Source: Streptomyces griseoluteus
Lineage (GTDB): Bacteria; Actinomycetota; Actinomycetes; Streptomycetales; Streptomycetaceae
DNA length: 64,000 nucleotides
Direction of reading: 5' to 3'
NCBI RefSeq assembly: GCF_004784465.1
Contig: NZ_SRRU01000008.1
Location: 248,001 to 312,000 of the forward strand
The notes under the pieces are model-generated. The model made no database searches. It was not told the origin of the DNA and was given only the letters and a program-made list of their open reading frames with translations. Position 1 is the first letter of the stretch, and each line of letters starts with the position of its first letter. Below are positions 1 to 8,317 of the stretch, one piece after another. The position numbers and the translations under genes were made by a program.

Positions 1-1
1 C

Positions 2-607
2 TTCGCGCGCCGCCCGCGGCTGGTCGCCCTCGCGGGCATCACCGGGATCAGCGCGGTGTTCGGCCGCAACTACGCCCTCACCCTGGCGGTCCTGGTCACC
101 GGGCCGCTCGCCGGCGGGGCCGGGTCGTTCGGCACCGTCTCCACGGTGCTCGCCGCCGGGGGCATCGTCGGCGCGGTGCTCGCCGCCCGGCTGCGCAAGC
201 CGTCGGTCCGGCTGGTCGGCCTGCTCGCGGCGACCGGGGGTCTGCTCCAGGTGGTCGCCGGACTCGCGCCGTCGCTCGCGGTGCTGCTGGTGCTCGTGCT
301 GCCCATGGCCGTCGTCGAGTCGGTCTCGGACACCGCCGGGACCACCGTCCTCCAGACCGACCCGCCGCCCCACCTGCGCGGCCGGGTCCTCGGCGTCTGG
401 AGCACCGTCTCCACGCTCTGGGGGCTCGCGGGTCCGCCCGTGCTGGGCCTGCTGATGCAGCACGCCGGTGCGCGGGGCGCCCTCGTCGCGGGCGGACTGC
501 TCATCGCCGCCACGGTCGGCGCCGGCCATCTGCTGCGCGGCCGGTGGGCCCCGGCGCCGGTGCCGGTGGCCGAGGACCGGCCCGCCGTCCTCGTCACCGC
601 CGCCTGA
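2..607 (+). CDS. MFS transporter, C-terminal part (gene starts before the window)
   Basis: The open frame runs in from the left edge and stops at TGA 605-607; about 200 residues are visible. They alternate hydrophobic helices with short Arg-rich loops (for example ARLRKPSVR), the pattern of the second half of a 12-TM major facilitator. A conserved stretch near the end (HLRGRVLGVWSTVSTLWGLA) resembles the loop and TM10 region of macrolide/tetracycline-type MFS exporters. A GTG at 56 is only an internal codon, because the frame stays open upstream of it. The gene converges with the ligase gene, whose stop begins 3 bases further on. Substrate cannot be inferred. Confidence 0.75.
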   Translation, partial: FARRPRLVALAGITGISAVFGRNYALTLAVLVTGPLAGGAGSFGTVSTVLAAGGIVGAVLAARLRKPSVRLVGLLAATGGLLQVVAGLAPSLAVLLVLVLPMAVVESVSDTAGTTVLQTDPPPHLRGRVLGVWSTVSTLWGLAGPPVLGLLMQHAGARGALVAGGLLIAATVGAGHLLRGRWAPAPVPVAEDRPAVLVTAA

Positions 608-610
608 GGG

Positions 611-1708
611 TCATACCTCGCCGGTGCGGCGCACGCACTCGGTGACGACCGCGCGGAGGCTGTCCGTGCGGGCCAGGACCGCGCGCTGGACCATCGCGCC
701 GTTGCCGTGCTTCAGCAGACCCGCGAGGGTGTCCTGGACGCCCTTGGCGTCGCCGTGGTCGTCCAGGGCGTCGCGTACGTGGTCGAACAGCGCCCGCACC
801 ACCGTCTCCGCCGGGGCGGGACGCATGGTGAGGGGGTGCAGCAGGTGCTCCTCCAGGCCGTAGCGGGCGGCCTGCCAGGCGGCGAGCCGGACCAGGGAGG
901 TGTCGAGCCGGGCGGGGGGCTCGCCCGCCTGCCACTCGCGGGCGGCCGTCTCCACGAGGGCGCGGCACAGCAGGGCCAGCAGGACCGTGGTGTCCGGGTC
1001 CAGGCAGACGTCGGCGACCCGGATCTCGACCGTCGGGTACCGGGCGGAGAGCCGGGCGTCGAAGTAGATCATCCCGGTGTCCCGCAGCACTCCGGTGCCG
1101 ATCATGTCCCGTACCCGCTCGTGGTACCGGTCGGCGGAGCCGAAGAGGTCCGTCGGCCCGGCCGAGGGCCAGCGTCCCCACATCTGGCTGCGATAGCTGT
1201 TGTAGGAGCTGTCCTGACCCTGCCAGAAGGGGGAGTTGGCGCTCAGGGCGAGCAGGACCGGCAGCCAGGGGCGGATACGGTCCAGTACGGCCACGCCCTC
1301 CTCGTCGGAGTCCACCGAAACGTGCACATGACACCCGCAGGTGAGCTGGTCCGACAGCGTCAGCCCGTAGCGGTCTGCCATCCAGTGGTATCGCCGGTCC
1401 GGGGTCAGCGTCGGGCTGACCGGCAGGGGAGAGGTGGCGAGGGCGGCCACCGCCGCGCCGGTGCGCCCCGCGAGCAGTCCCGCCTCGGCGCGGCACCTGC
1501 GGATCTCCGCCGCCAGCTCGTCGGCCCGGGTCTGCGGTGCGGTGGCGAACTCCACCTGCTGGCGTTGCAGCTCCGGCTCGAAGACCTGCTCCTCGTCAGC
1601 CCCGGCGGCCCTGTCGGCCTGCGCCAGCACCGCCGCCGCGACGGCCCGCGGCTCGCCGCTCTCCGCGTCCACCAGGAGGAGCTCCTCCTCCACTCCCACG
1701 CTGCGCAC
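611..1708 (-). CDS. YbdK-family carboxylate-amine ligase (glutamate-cysteine ligase type 2)
   Basis: The 365-residue protein has the GCS2 fold signatures: an N-terminal GVEEELLLVD (glutamate/metal site), the central CGCHVHVSVDS stretch and ARYPTVEIRVADV. Family members form an ATP-dependent gamma-glutamyl amide bond; E. coli YbdK is a weak gamma-glutamyl-cysteine ligase. Actinobacteria carry several paralogues whose true substrates are unknown, so the cysteine role is not assured here. The GTG start at 1708 puts the conserved GVEEE at residues 5-9, as is usual in the family. The gene is alone on this strand; the SDR gene behind it ends 57 bases upstream. Confidence 0.88.
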   Translation of the reverse strand: MRSVGVEEELLLVDAESGEPRAVAAAVLAQADRAAGADEEQVFEPELQRQQVEFATAPQTRADELAAEIRRCRAEAGLLAGRTGAAVAALATSPLPVSPTLTPDRRYHWMADRYGLTLSDQLTCGCHVHVSVDSDEEGVAVLDRIRPWLPVLLALSANSPFWQGQDSSYNSYRSQMWGRWPSAGPTDLFGSADRYHERVRDMIGTGVLRDTGMIYFDARLSARYPTVEIRVADVCLDPDTTVLLALLCRALVETAAREWQAGEPPARLDTSLVRLAAWQAARYGLEEHLLHPLTMRPAPAETVVRALFDHVRDALDDHGDAKGVQDTLAGLLKHGNGAMVQRAVLARTDSLRAVVTECVRRTGEV

Positions 1709-1765
1709 GCGGCCCGTCCTCCCTGCCCGGTCCGGGGACCGGCCCTCTTCGCTGTGTCCAATCGG

Positions 1766-2566
1766 TCATTCGGCGCCCGAGCCGGGCTCGGCCATCCTGC
1801 GATGGGCCTCGGCCTTGAGCTTGTCGGGGACCACCTTGGCGGCCATACCCTCCGCCTTCGTCTTGGCGGACCCCGCGATTACTTTGTCCTTGCCCTCGAA
1901 AAGGGCGTCCAGTCCCTCGCGTGCGACCTCGGCCGGGTCGTCCTTCTCCTGCTGGCCGACCTGCGTGTCGTCCATGTCGGCGCGGTGGAAGAACTCAGTC
2001 TCGGTGGGGCCGGGCATCAGCAGGGTCAGGGTGACGCCCCTGTCCTTCAGCTCGCTCTGCAGGGCCTGGACGAAGGACTGCACGAACGACTTCGACGCGT
2101 TGTACACCGCCTGGAAGGTGCCGGGCATCGTAGAGGCGATGGACGAGGTGACGAGGATGCGGCCCCGGCCCCGGGACACCATCTCGCGCACCACCCGCTT
2201 GCCCAGGTGCACGGTCGAGCGCACATTGAGGTCGACGATCTCCAGCTCGTCCTCCAGGTCGGTCTCCGCGAACGGGCCGCCCTGGCCCACCCCCGCGTTG
2301 AGCACCGCGACATCGAGGGGACGGCCCGTCGCGGTGACCGCCGTCCACAGCTCCTCCGTCTGGTCGTAATGGCGCAGGTCGGCCCGGACCGGCTCCACCG
2401 ACGCCCCGGTCTCCGCCCGGATGTCCTGGGCCGCCTGCCGCAGCCGGGTGTCGTTCTCGGCGTTGATGATCAGGTCGTAGCCGCGCTCGCCCAGCTGCTT
2501 GGCCAGCTCGAAGCCGATACCGCTGGACGCGCCCGTGACCAGGGCGAGAGGCTTGAGATCGTTCAT
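1766..2566 (-). CDS. SDR-family NAD(P)-dependent oxidoreductase
   Basis: A classical short-chain dehydrogenase of 266 residues. It shows the Rossmann motif TGASSGIG at residues 11-18, the NAG motif (LNAGVGQ), a catalytic Ser in LVTSSIAS and the YNASK catalytic Tyr/Lys pair. The ATG at 2566 was chosen because the Rossmann motif then begins about ten residues in; the longer open frame upstream runs through the divergent DUF2071 gene and is not coding. The C-terminal 40 residues are Lys-rich and lack a membrane helix. The substrate is unknown; close relatives are usually annotated as general short-chain dehydrogenases. Confidence 0.9.
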   Translation of the reverse strand: MNDLKPLALVTGASSGIGFELAKQLGERGYDLIINAENDTRLRQAAQDIRAETGASVEPVRADLRHYDQTEELWTAVTATGRPLDVAVLNAGVGQGGPFAETDLEDELEIVDLNVRSTVHLGKRVVREMVSRGRGRILVTSSIASTMPGTFQAVYNASKSFVQSFVQALQSELKDRGVTLTLLMPGPTETEFFHRADMDDTQVGQQEKDDPAEVAREGLDALFEGKDKVIAGSAKTKAEGMAAKVVPDKLKAEAHRRMAEPGSGAE

Positions 2567-2728
2567 GGCCGGGTCTCTTCCTGTACGAGTTCCGCTGTGA
2601 AGGGCCGGTGCGGGGCGCGCCTCGCGTACCTCCAGCAGTTCCCATATCGGCCGGTCCTGAACGGACCGAGGACACGGTGGCCCCGATCGAGGGCGTTTCC
2701 GTGCTCCCGTCGGGGGGACTCGCTGTCC

Positions 2729-3436
2729 ATGGTGGCCAACCGCGTGCCGGTCCTGCGGGCCCGCTGGCTGACGCAGACCTTCCTGAGCTGGGCCTACGCG
2801 CCGGCGACGGTCCAGGCGCTGCTGCCCGAGGGGCTGGTCGCCGACGAGTTCGAGGACGCCGCGTGGGTCACCCTGACGCCGCTCCTCATGGCCGACGTCC
2901 GGGTCCTCGGAGCGCCCGCGCTGCCGGCCTTCGCCGAGACCAACCTGCGGACCTATGTGCGGGGAGGGGACGCCGTGTGGTTCTTCTCCCTCGACGTGAC
3001 CTGCCCCCCGCTGCTGGCGGCCCGGGCGCTGGGCGTTCCGTACCACTTGGCCGACCTGCGCGTCCGCGTCAGCGGGGACACGGTCACGTACACCGGGGCG
3101 CGCCGCACCGGCGACGCCGGATACCGCCTGGTCGTCCGGCCCGGCGCGCCCGCCGGGCCGACGGAGCTGGACGGCTGGCTGACCTCGCGGTGGCGGGCGT
3201 ACAGCAGGCGGCTGGGCCTGCTCTGGGAGACGCCCGTGGGACACGAGCCCTGGTCGCCTGCCGCGGTCGTGGTGGAGACACTGGAGCAGACGGTCACGAA
3301 GGCGGCCGGACTGCCCGCGCCGCGCGGCCGGCCCGTGGCGCTGTTCTCCCGGAGCGTCGACCACGCATGGGTGGGCGCCACCCGCCCCGTGCGAACCCCG
3401 TACCCATCGAACCCCCGACAAGGAGGCCGGACATGA
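2729..3436 (+). CDS. DUF2071 / YqjF-family protein
   Basis: This 235-residue protein matches the YqjF/DUF2071 family: an N-terminal RWLTQTFLSWAYAP block, then LLPEGLVAD, the TNLRTYV motif at about residue 71, and a late region with RYG-like SRRLG and LFSRSVDHAW. The biochemical role of the family is unknown. The ATG at 2729 follows a GGGGGAC ribosome site; the long in-frame extension upstream is antisense to the SDR and is not real. The stop overlaps the next start as ATGA, so the two proteins are probably translationally coupled. It is divergent from the SDR gene across about 160 bases. Confidence 0.82.
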   Translation: MVANRVPVLRARWLTQTFLSWAYAPATVQALLPEGLVADEFEDAAWVTLTPLLMADVRVLGAPALPAFAETNLRTYVRGGDAVWFFSLDVTCPPLLAARALGVPYHLADLRVRVSGDTVTYTGARRTGDAGYRLVVRPGAPAGPTELDGWLTSRWRAYSRRLGLLWETPVGHEPWSPAAVVVETLEQTVTKAAGLPAPRGRPVALFSRSVDHAWVGATRPVRTPYPSNPRQGGRT

Positions 3437-3582
3437 GCGAGCCGACCCCGACCCCGTCCCAGGCAGAGGGCGAGCGGGAACCGGACCCGGAGGAAAGCCG
3501 TACCCGCGCCGTCCACCCCGACGTGCCGCGCACCACACCCTCGCAGGCCGAGGGCGAACGGCTGCCGGAGGACGACGAGTAG
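3433..3582 (+). CDS. Small acidic protein with a duplicated TPSQAEGER motif
   Basis: A 49-residue, strongly charged peptide that contains TPSQAEGER twice, at residues 7-15 and 35-43, joined by an acidic linker. The ATG at 3433 overlaps the stop of the DUF2071 gene and is preceded by a strong AAGGAGG at about 3419-3425, so expression is well supported. Short proteins of this repeat type are common in Streptomyces genomes but have no assigned function that I know. No signal peptide or membrane helix is visible, so it is probably a disordered cytosolic protein. Confidence 0.75.
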   Translation: MSEPTPTPSQAEGEREPDPEESRTRAVHPDVPRTTPSQAEGERLPEDDE

Positions 3583-3592
3583 CCGCCCTTCG

Positions 3593-4606
3593 CTACCGCA
3601 GCGCGTGCACCGCCGCCGCGAACACCGGCGGCATCCGGGACGCCACCGGCACGACGAGCCGGGCGGTGCCCGGACGGCTGCTCACGGCCAGCAACGCCCT
3701 GGTCAGCAGGCGGTGGCGGCGCGTGGCCAGCGTCCACTCCCGCTCGTACCGCTCGGGCCGCCCGGCCGCGAGACACCTTACGGCGGCCTCGGCCGTCGCC
3801 AGGGCGAGCGCGATGCCCTCCCCGGTGAGCGCGTCCACATAGCCCGCCGCGTCCCCGACGAGCAGCACCCGGCCCGCGACCCGGCGCCGCACCCGCTGGA
3901 GCAGCGGCCCGGCACCGCGCACCTCGGTCGCGGGCGCCCCTCGCAGGGCGGCGGTGAGCGCCGGGAAACCGGCCAGATGCTCGTCGTAGCCGCGCCGGAC
4001 CCGGCTCAGCACCGCGACCCCGACCAGGCCGTCGGCGACCGGGGTCACATAGGCCTCGCCCTGGCCGGACCAGTGGACCTCCACGAAGTCCGTCCACGGG
4101 GCGAGGCGGTAGTGGCGGCGCAGTCCGTACCGGCCGCGCGGGCCGCCGGGCAGCTCCAGGCCGAGGCGGCGGCGGACGGGGGAGTGCAGGCCGTCGGCGG
4201 CGATCAGCCAGCGGGCCGTGATCCCGGCGGCGGTGACGCCGTCCCGCGTCTGGCGCACCTCGCCGACCCTGCCGGGCACGATCCGCACGCCGAGGCCGAG
4301 GGCGCGCTCGTGCAGGGCGCGGTGCAGGGTCGTACGGCGGACGCCCAGCCCCGGCCGGTCGCGGAAGGGGGCTTCGGCGCGCCGGACGCCGTCCACGTAA
4401 CGGATGCCGCGCAGCTCCCGGCCCGCAGGCTCCACGCCGAGCGCCCTGAGCGAGGCGACCCCGCCGGGCATGACGCCCTCGCCGCACGCCTTGTCCACGG
4501 GCGCGGTGCGCGGCTCGACCACCACCGCCGTCAGCCCGGCCAGCCTGGCGTGCACGGCCGCCGCGAGACCGGCCGGACCACCACCGGCCACCAGCACGTC
4601 GATCAC
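3593..4606 (-). CDS. FAD-dependent oxidoreductase of the phenolic-lipid operon (SrsC-like)
   Basis: A 337-residue flavoprotein of the geranylgeranyl-reductase/hydroxylase superfamily. The FAD dinucleotide site VAGGGPAGLAAAVHA starts at residue 5, a CGEGVMPGG block follows, and the second FAD motif LLVGDAAGYVDALTGEGI lies at about residue 250. The GTG start overlaps the stop of the methyltransferase gene as GTGA. In the S. griseus srsABC pathway a flavoprotein of this type hydroxylates an alkylresorcinol to a quinol/quinone. Gene order PKS - methyltransferase - flavoprotein is the same here, so the same role is inferred, though a double-bond reductase is possible. Confidence 0.82.
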   Translation of the reverse strand: MIDVLVAGGGPAGLAAAVHARLAGLTAVVVEPRTAPVDKACGEGVMPGGVASLRALGVEPAGRELRGIRYVDGVRRAEAPFRDRPGLGVRRTTLHRALHERALGLGVRIVPGRVGEVRQTRDGVTAAGITARWLIAADGLHSPVRRRLGLELPGGPRGRYGLRRHYRLAPWTDFVEVHWSGQGEAYVTPVADGLVGVAVLSRVRRGYDEHLAGFPALTAALRGAPATEVRGAGPLLQRVRRRVAGRVLLVGDAAGYVDALTGEGIALALATAEAAVRCLAAGRPERYEREWTLATRRHRLLTRALLAVSSRPGTARLVVPVASRMPPVFAAAVHALR

Positions 4607-5118
4607 GCCGCCCCCGCGGCGGCCAGCGCCTGGTTCTCGCACCGGATGCGCACGGTCAGTACGGCGGCGTTCAGCACCGTGAAGGCGACGGCGGTCACCC
4701 AGGCGGTGTGCACCAGCGGCAGCGCCACCCCCTCGGCCACCACGGCCACATAGTTCGGGTGCCGCAACAGCCGGTACGGCCCCCGCGCCACCAGCGGCAG
4801 GCCCGGTACGACGATCACGCGGGTGTTCCAGCGCGGCCCGAGCGTCCCGATGCACCACCAGCGCAACGCCTGCGCGCCCACCAGCACGGCCAGCATCGGC
4901 AGGCCCAGCGCGGGCACGAACGCCCGATCGCCGAGCCACACCTCGAGCGGGCAGCCCACCAGCAGCCCCACGTGCAGGGCGACCATCGCCGGATAGTGCC
5001 CGTCGCCCGCCACGATCGCCCGACGGGCCCTGCACCACCGCTCGTTGCGCCGGGCCACGACGAGTTCGCCCACCCGCTCACCCGCGACGGCCGCGACCAG
5101 CAGCGCGTACCAGATCAT
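4603..5118 (-). CDS. ICMT-type membrane methyltransferase (SrsB-like)
   Basis: A 171-residue membrane protein of the isoprenylcysteine carboxyl methyltransferase family. It has about four hydrophobic segments and the signature RHPNYVAVVAEG near residue 125, the SAM-binding RHPxY...E motif. The ATG at 5118 has an excellent AGGAGG seven bases upstream. In srs-type operons the homologous enzyme O-methylates a phenolic lipid made by the type III PKS; that role is inferred here from the flanking genes. Its stop overlaps the flavoprotein start by 4 bases. Confidence 0.85.
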   Translation of the reverse strand: MIWYALLVAAVAGERVGELVVARRNERWCRARRAIVAGDGHYPAMVALHVGLLVGCPLEVWLGDRAFVPALGLPMLAVLVGAQALRWWCIGTLGPRWNTRVIVVPGLPLVARGPYRLLRHPNYVAVVAEGVALPLVHTAWVTAVAFTVLNAAVLTVRIRCENQALAAAGAA

Positions 5119-5135
5119 GTGTCCTCCTGTCGTGC

Positions 5136-6194
5136 TCACCAGCTCAGCAGCACCAACTCGCAGGCCAGCCCCGGCCCGATGGCCAGCAGCAAACCCGGAG
5201 TGCCGGGAGGCGGGCGACGTTCGGCGAGGGTGTCGCGCAGGACGTGCAGCACGGAGGACGAGGAGAGGTTGCCGGCCTCGGCCAAGTGGCGCCGACTGAG
5301 GGCGAGTTCCTCGGTGGGGAGGTCGAGTGCCTCGGTGACGGCGTCCAGGATGCGGGGGCCGCCGGGGTGGCACACCCAGGCCGTCACGTCCTGCGGCTTC
5401 AGACCGTGGCCGGCGAGGAACTCCCGTACGTCGCCGGCCAGATGATGCCGGAGCACCTGCGGGATGTCCGGATCGAGGACGACCCTGAAGCCCGAGTCCC
5501 CGATGTCCCAGCCCAGCACTCCGCCCGCCTCCGGGTACAGCCGGCTGCGGGAGTCCACGATCGCCGGGCCCGGGAACGCGCCCCCGCGCTCCGCCCCGCA
5601 GGCCACCACCGCGGTCGCGCCGTCGCCGAAGAGGCCGGTGGCGACCAGGTTGGCCGTCGAGGCGTCGCCGCGCTGGAAGGTGAGCGAGCACAGCTCGACC
5701 GAGAGCAGCACCGCCACCTGGTCGGGGCGCCCCAGCAGGAAGTCGTGCACGCGCGCCAGCCCGGCCGCGCCCCCGGCACAGCCCAGCCCGAACAACGGCA
5801 TCCGCCGCAGGTCCGGCCGCAGCCCGAGCCGGCCCGCCACCCGTGCGTCGACCGACGGGACGGCGACCCCGGTGACCGAGGTGAAGATCAGCAGGTCCAC
5901 GTCGCCCGCCGACAGCCCGGCACCGCGCAGCGCCTCCCGGATCACGCGCGCACCCAGGTCGGTGGCGGTGGCGATGAAGAGATCGTTCGCGGCGCCGAAG
6001 CCGTCCAGCGTCTCGTACCGGTCGAGCGGCAGGGTCATGTGCCGGGCGCGGACCCCGGCGTTGCGGTGCAGCCGGTCCAGTACCCGGCGGTCGGCTCCCT
6101 CGGGCAGACAGGCGCGGGCCACCATGTCGGTGATGTCGGCCTGGGCGCAGCGGTACCGCGCGAGGGCACCGTGCACGGCGGCGATCCGCGTCAT
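5136..6194 (-). CDS. Type III polyketide synthase (alkylresorcinol/alkylpyrone type)
   Basis: A 352-residue chalcone-synthase-like homodimeric enzyme. The catalytic triad is visible: Cys139 in LFGLGCAGG, His276 in VCHPGG and Asn309 in EAGNLSSSS. The gating Phe of plant CHS is replaced by GDSGFRVV. Length and motifs fit the bacterial alkylresorcinol/pyrone synthases (SrsA, SCO7671-like), which extend a fatty acyl starter with malonyl-CoA, rather than RppA. The ATG at 6194 follows GGGAG. It heads the PKS - methyltransferase - flavoprotein operon with gaps of 17 and -4 bases. The divergent UbiA gene suggests the ring may also be prenylated. Confidence 0.92.
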   Translation of the reverse strand: MTRIAAVHGALARYRCAQADITDMVARACLPEGADRRVLDRLHRNAGVRARHMTLPLDRYETLDGFGAANDLFIATATDLGARVIREALRGAGLSAGDVDLLIFTSVTGVAVPSVDARVAGRLGLRPDLRRMPLFGLGCAGGAAGLARVHDFLLGRPDQVAVLLSVELCSLTFQRGDASTANLVATGLFGDGATAVVACGAERGGAFPGPAIVDSRSRLYPEAGGVLGWDIGDSGFRVVLDPDIPQVLRHHLAGDVREFLAGHGLKPQDVTAWVCHPGGPRILDAVTEALDLPTEELALSRRHLAEAGNLSSSSVLHVLRDTLAERRPPPGTPGLLLAIGPGLACELVLLSW

Positions 6195-6312
6195 GAGGCT
6201 CCCGTACGTCGACCGATCCGGGGGGACTCAGCAGCCCTTCCCTGCACCGCCGAACCGGCACCACAGATCGCCCGTCCGGCCGTTCCGGATCGTGACGCGG
6301 CAGGCGGGCCCC

Positions 6313-6318
6313 TACGAT
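6313..6318 (+). promoter_or_regulatory. -10 box of a leaderless promoter for the UbiA gene
   Basis: TACGAT lies exactly six bases before GTG 6325, the spacing expected when transcription starts at the first base of the start codon. No ribosome-binding site is visible in front of the GTG, which supports a leaderless mRNA. A convincing -35 box was not found. Confidence 0.5.
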
Positions 6319-6324
6319 CGCCGG

Positions 6325-7185
6325 GTGGTGACCCCCGAGCAGTCGACGATCCCGGCCCGCAAGGTCTCCGCGCTGGCCGGGTCCTGCCACCCCGGTCCGC
6401 TGGTGGTGGTCACCGCGCTGACGGCGGCACTGGCCGTGACGGCCGGTCAGGAGCCGGGCCGCTGCCTGCTCACCACCGGCGCCGTGCTGACCGGGCAGCT
6501 CTCCATCGGCTGGTGCAACGACGCCTTCGACGCGCGCCGGGACATCGCCACCGGCCGCCGGGGCAAGCCCGTCGCGGACGGCGCGATCGAGGTCAGGAAA
6601 GTGTGGACCGCGGCTTGGGCCGCGCTGGCTCTGTGCGTGCCGCTCTCCTTCGCCTGCGGGTGGGTGGCGGGCGCCGCGCATCTGACCGCCGTCGCGGCCG
6701 CGTGGGCGTACGACCTGCGGCTCAAGGCCACCCGCTGGTCCTGGGCGCCCTACGCGGTCGCCTTCGCCGCACTCCCGGCGTTCGTCACCCTGGGGCTGCC
6801 GGGGCGGCCGTGGCCCGCCTGGTGGGTGCTCGCGGCCGGGGCCCTGCTGGGCGTCGGCGCCCACCTCGGCAATGTGCTCCCGGACATCCGGGGCGACCTC
6901 GCGACCGGGGTGCGGGGCTGGCCGCAGCGGCTGGGCCCCGACCGCGTACGGCTGCTGCTGCCGGTGCCTCTGGTCACCGCGTCCGCCCTGCTGGCGCTCG
7001 GGCCCGCCGGACCGCCCGGCGTCCGGCAGATGGCTGCGCTGGCCGGGGCCGGGCTGATCGCGGTGGCCGGGACAGTGCTGGGCCGCCGCCGGGAAGGGGC
7101 CGCGTTCGCGGCGGCGGTCGCCGTGGCGTTGCTGGACGTGGCGCTGCTGCTGAGCGGCGGCGGGCTCGGCACCGGGGCCTCCTGA
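6325..7185 (+). CDS. UbiA-family prenyltransferase
   Basis: A 286-residue polytopic membrane protein with about eight or nine helices. Both Asp-rich motifs of UbiA enzymes are present: NDAFDARRD (NDxxDxxxD) at about residues 69-77 and the second one in NVLPDIRGD. These bind the magnesium-diphosphate of a prenyl donor. Such enzymes prenylate aromatic rings or make related lipids. It lies divergent from the type III PKS operon with 130 bases between, so a joint pathway to a prenylated phenolic lipid is plausible but inferred. Start chosen at GTG 6325 (GTG 6328 is equivalent) because a -10 box sits six bases upstream. Confidence 0.85.
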   Translation: MVTPEQSTIPARKVSALAGSCHPGPLVVVTALTAALAVTAGQEPGRCLLTTGAVLTGQLSIGWCNDAFDARRDIATGRRGKPVADGAIEVRKVWTAAWAALALCVPLSFACGWVAGAAHLTAVAAAWAYDLRLKATRWSWAPYAVAFAALPAFVTLGLPGRPWPAWWVLAAGALLGVGAHLGNVLPDIRGDLATGVRGWPQRLGPDRVRLLLPVPLVTASALLALGPAGPPGVRQMAALAGAGLIAVAGTVLGRRREGAAFAAAVAVALLDVALLLSGGGLGTGAS

Positions 7186-7188
7186 GAC

Positions 7189-7216
7189 GGGGGAGCCGCA
7201 TCCGAGCGGCGCCCCC
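7189..7216 (+). terminator. GC-rich hairpin after the UbiA gene
   Basis: GGGGG, one mismatch, GCCGC, a six-base loop, GCGGC, one mismatch, CCCCC: a ten-pair stem four bases after the UbiA stop. There is no U-tract, which is normal for Streptomyces terminators. Confidence 0.5.
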
Positions 7217-7260
7217 GCACCGAAGTACCGCATGTGTCACCCGATGCCAGGAGGTGGATC

Positions 7261-7440
7261 ATGACCGACTCACTGCCGCCGCCCGGTGAGACCCCGCCCG
7301 TCGAGGGATCGACCGCCGAGGCCCATCCCGAGCGGCCGGACGGCGGTCCCTTCGAGCACCCCCGGCTCTGGCTGGCCCTGATCGTCCTCGGCTGCGCGCT
7401 CGTCGCCGGCTACTTCCTGGTCAGGATGATCGACCTGTGA
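7261..7440 (+). CDS. Small single-pass membrane protein (DUF6480-like)
   Basis: A 59-residue protein: a Pro/Glu-rich N-terminus containing PPPGETPPVEGST, then one transmembrane helix from about residue 37 to 56 (LWLALIVLGCALVAGYFLV) and a four-residue tail. The ATG at 7261 follows a clear AGGAGG, so the shorter start is preferred over ATG 7234. The PPGETPP motif followed by a C-terminal helix recalls the DUF6480 family of Streptomyces; I cannot confirm this without a search. Function unknown. It converges on the ABC permease gene seven bases away. Confidence 0.72.
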   Translation: MTDSLPPPGETPPVEGSTAEAHPERPDGGPFEHPRLWLALIVLGCALVAGYFLVRMIDL

Positions 7441-7447
7441 GAGCCGC

Positions 7448-8317
7448 TCACTTCAGGCCGCTGAGCATGATCCCGCGTACGTAGTGCCGCTGGAGGAGCA
7501 GGAAGAGCATCAGGACCGGCAGGATGCTCAGCACCAGGCCCGCCATCACGATCGGCATCGTGCGCGTCGGGTCGACGTAGTCCTGGAGCATCTGGATGCC
7601 GACCGGCAGCGTCATCACGTCCGGGTTGGCGGTCGACACCAGCAGCGCCCAGATGTACTCGTTCCACGCGTCCACGAACGTCAGCAGCCCCAGCGTCACC
7701 ATGACCGGCCTGGTCTGCGGCACCACGATCCGCCACCACACCGCGAACTCCCCGGCGCCGTCGATCCGCGCGGCCTCCAGCACCTCGTCCGGGATCGAGA
7801 CCATGAACTGACGCATCAGGAAGATCCCGAAGCCGTTGACCAGGAACGGCATCACCAGCGCGACGATGCTCACGGTCAGCCCGGCACCGCCCCGCCCCAG
7901 CAGGTCGTTGCCGCCCGCCAGCGGCCAGTGCACCAGGATCAGGAAGTGCGGGACGAAGAAGAGGAACGGCGGGAACATCATCGTCGACAGCACCAGCCGG
8001 AAGATGAAGTCCCGCCCGGGGAACCGGAGTTTGGCCAGCGCGTAGCCCGCGAGCGAGGACGTCAGCAGCACCGACGCGTTGATCACCGTAGTGGCGACGA
8101 CGCTGTTGCGGAACAGCACCGGCAGATCGAGCTGGTCGACCGCCGCCCGGTAGTTGGACAGGTCGAACGCCTCGGGCAGGAACCGGTACGGCAGCGTGCC
8201 CGACTCGCCCGGCCCCTTGAACGAGGTCATCACCATGTCCAGGAACGGCACCACCGTGAGCACGGCGCCCGTCACGACCAGCAGATACGACAGCCACGGG
8301 AAACGGCGGCGGATCAC
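7448..8317 (-). CDS. Carbohydrate ABC transporter permease (MalG type)
   Basis: A 289-residue inner-membrane protein with six helices. The cytoplasmic EAA loop that contacts the ATPase reads EAARIDGAGEFAVWWRIVVPQ at about residues 186-206. The GTG start at 8317 overlaps the stop of the preceding permease as GTGA, and the longer ATG start would run deep into that gene. It is the last gene of the operon that starts with namZ at 12754. No ATPase gene follows; Streptomyces sugar importers of this family normally share the ATPase MsiK encoded elsewhere. Confidence 0.92.
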   Translation of the reverse strand: MIRRRFPWLSYLLVVTGAVLTVVPFLDMVMTSFKGPGESGTLPYRFLPEAFDLSNYRAAVDQLDLPVLFRNSVVATTVINASVLLTSSLAGYALAKLRFPGRDFIFRLVLSTMMFPPFLFFVPHFLILVHWPLAGGNDLLGRGGAGLTVSIVALVMPFLVNGFGIFLMRQFMVSIPDEVLEAARIDGAGEFAVWWRIVVPQTRPVMVTLGLLTFVDAWNEYIWALLVSTANPDVMTLPVGIQMLQDYVDPTRTMPIVMAGLVLSILPVLMLFLLLQRHYVRGIMLSGLK

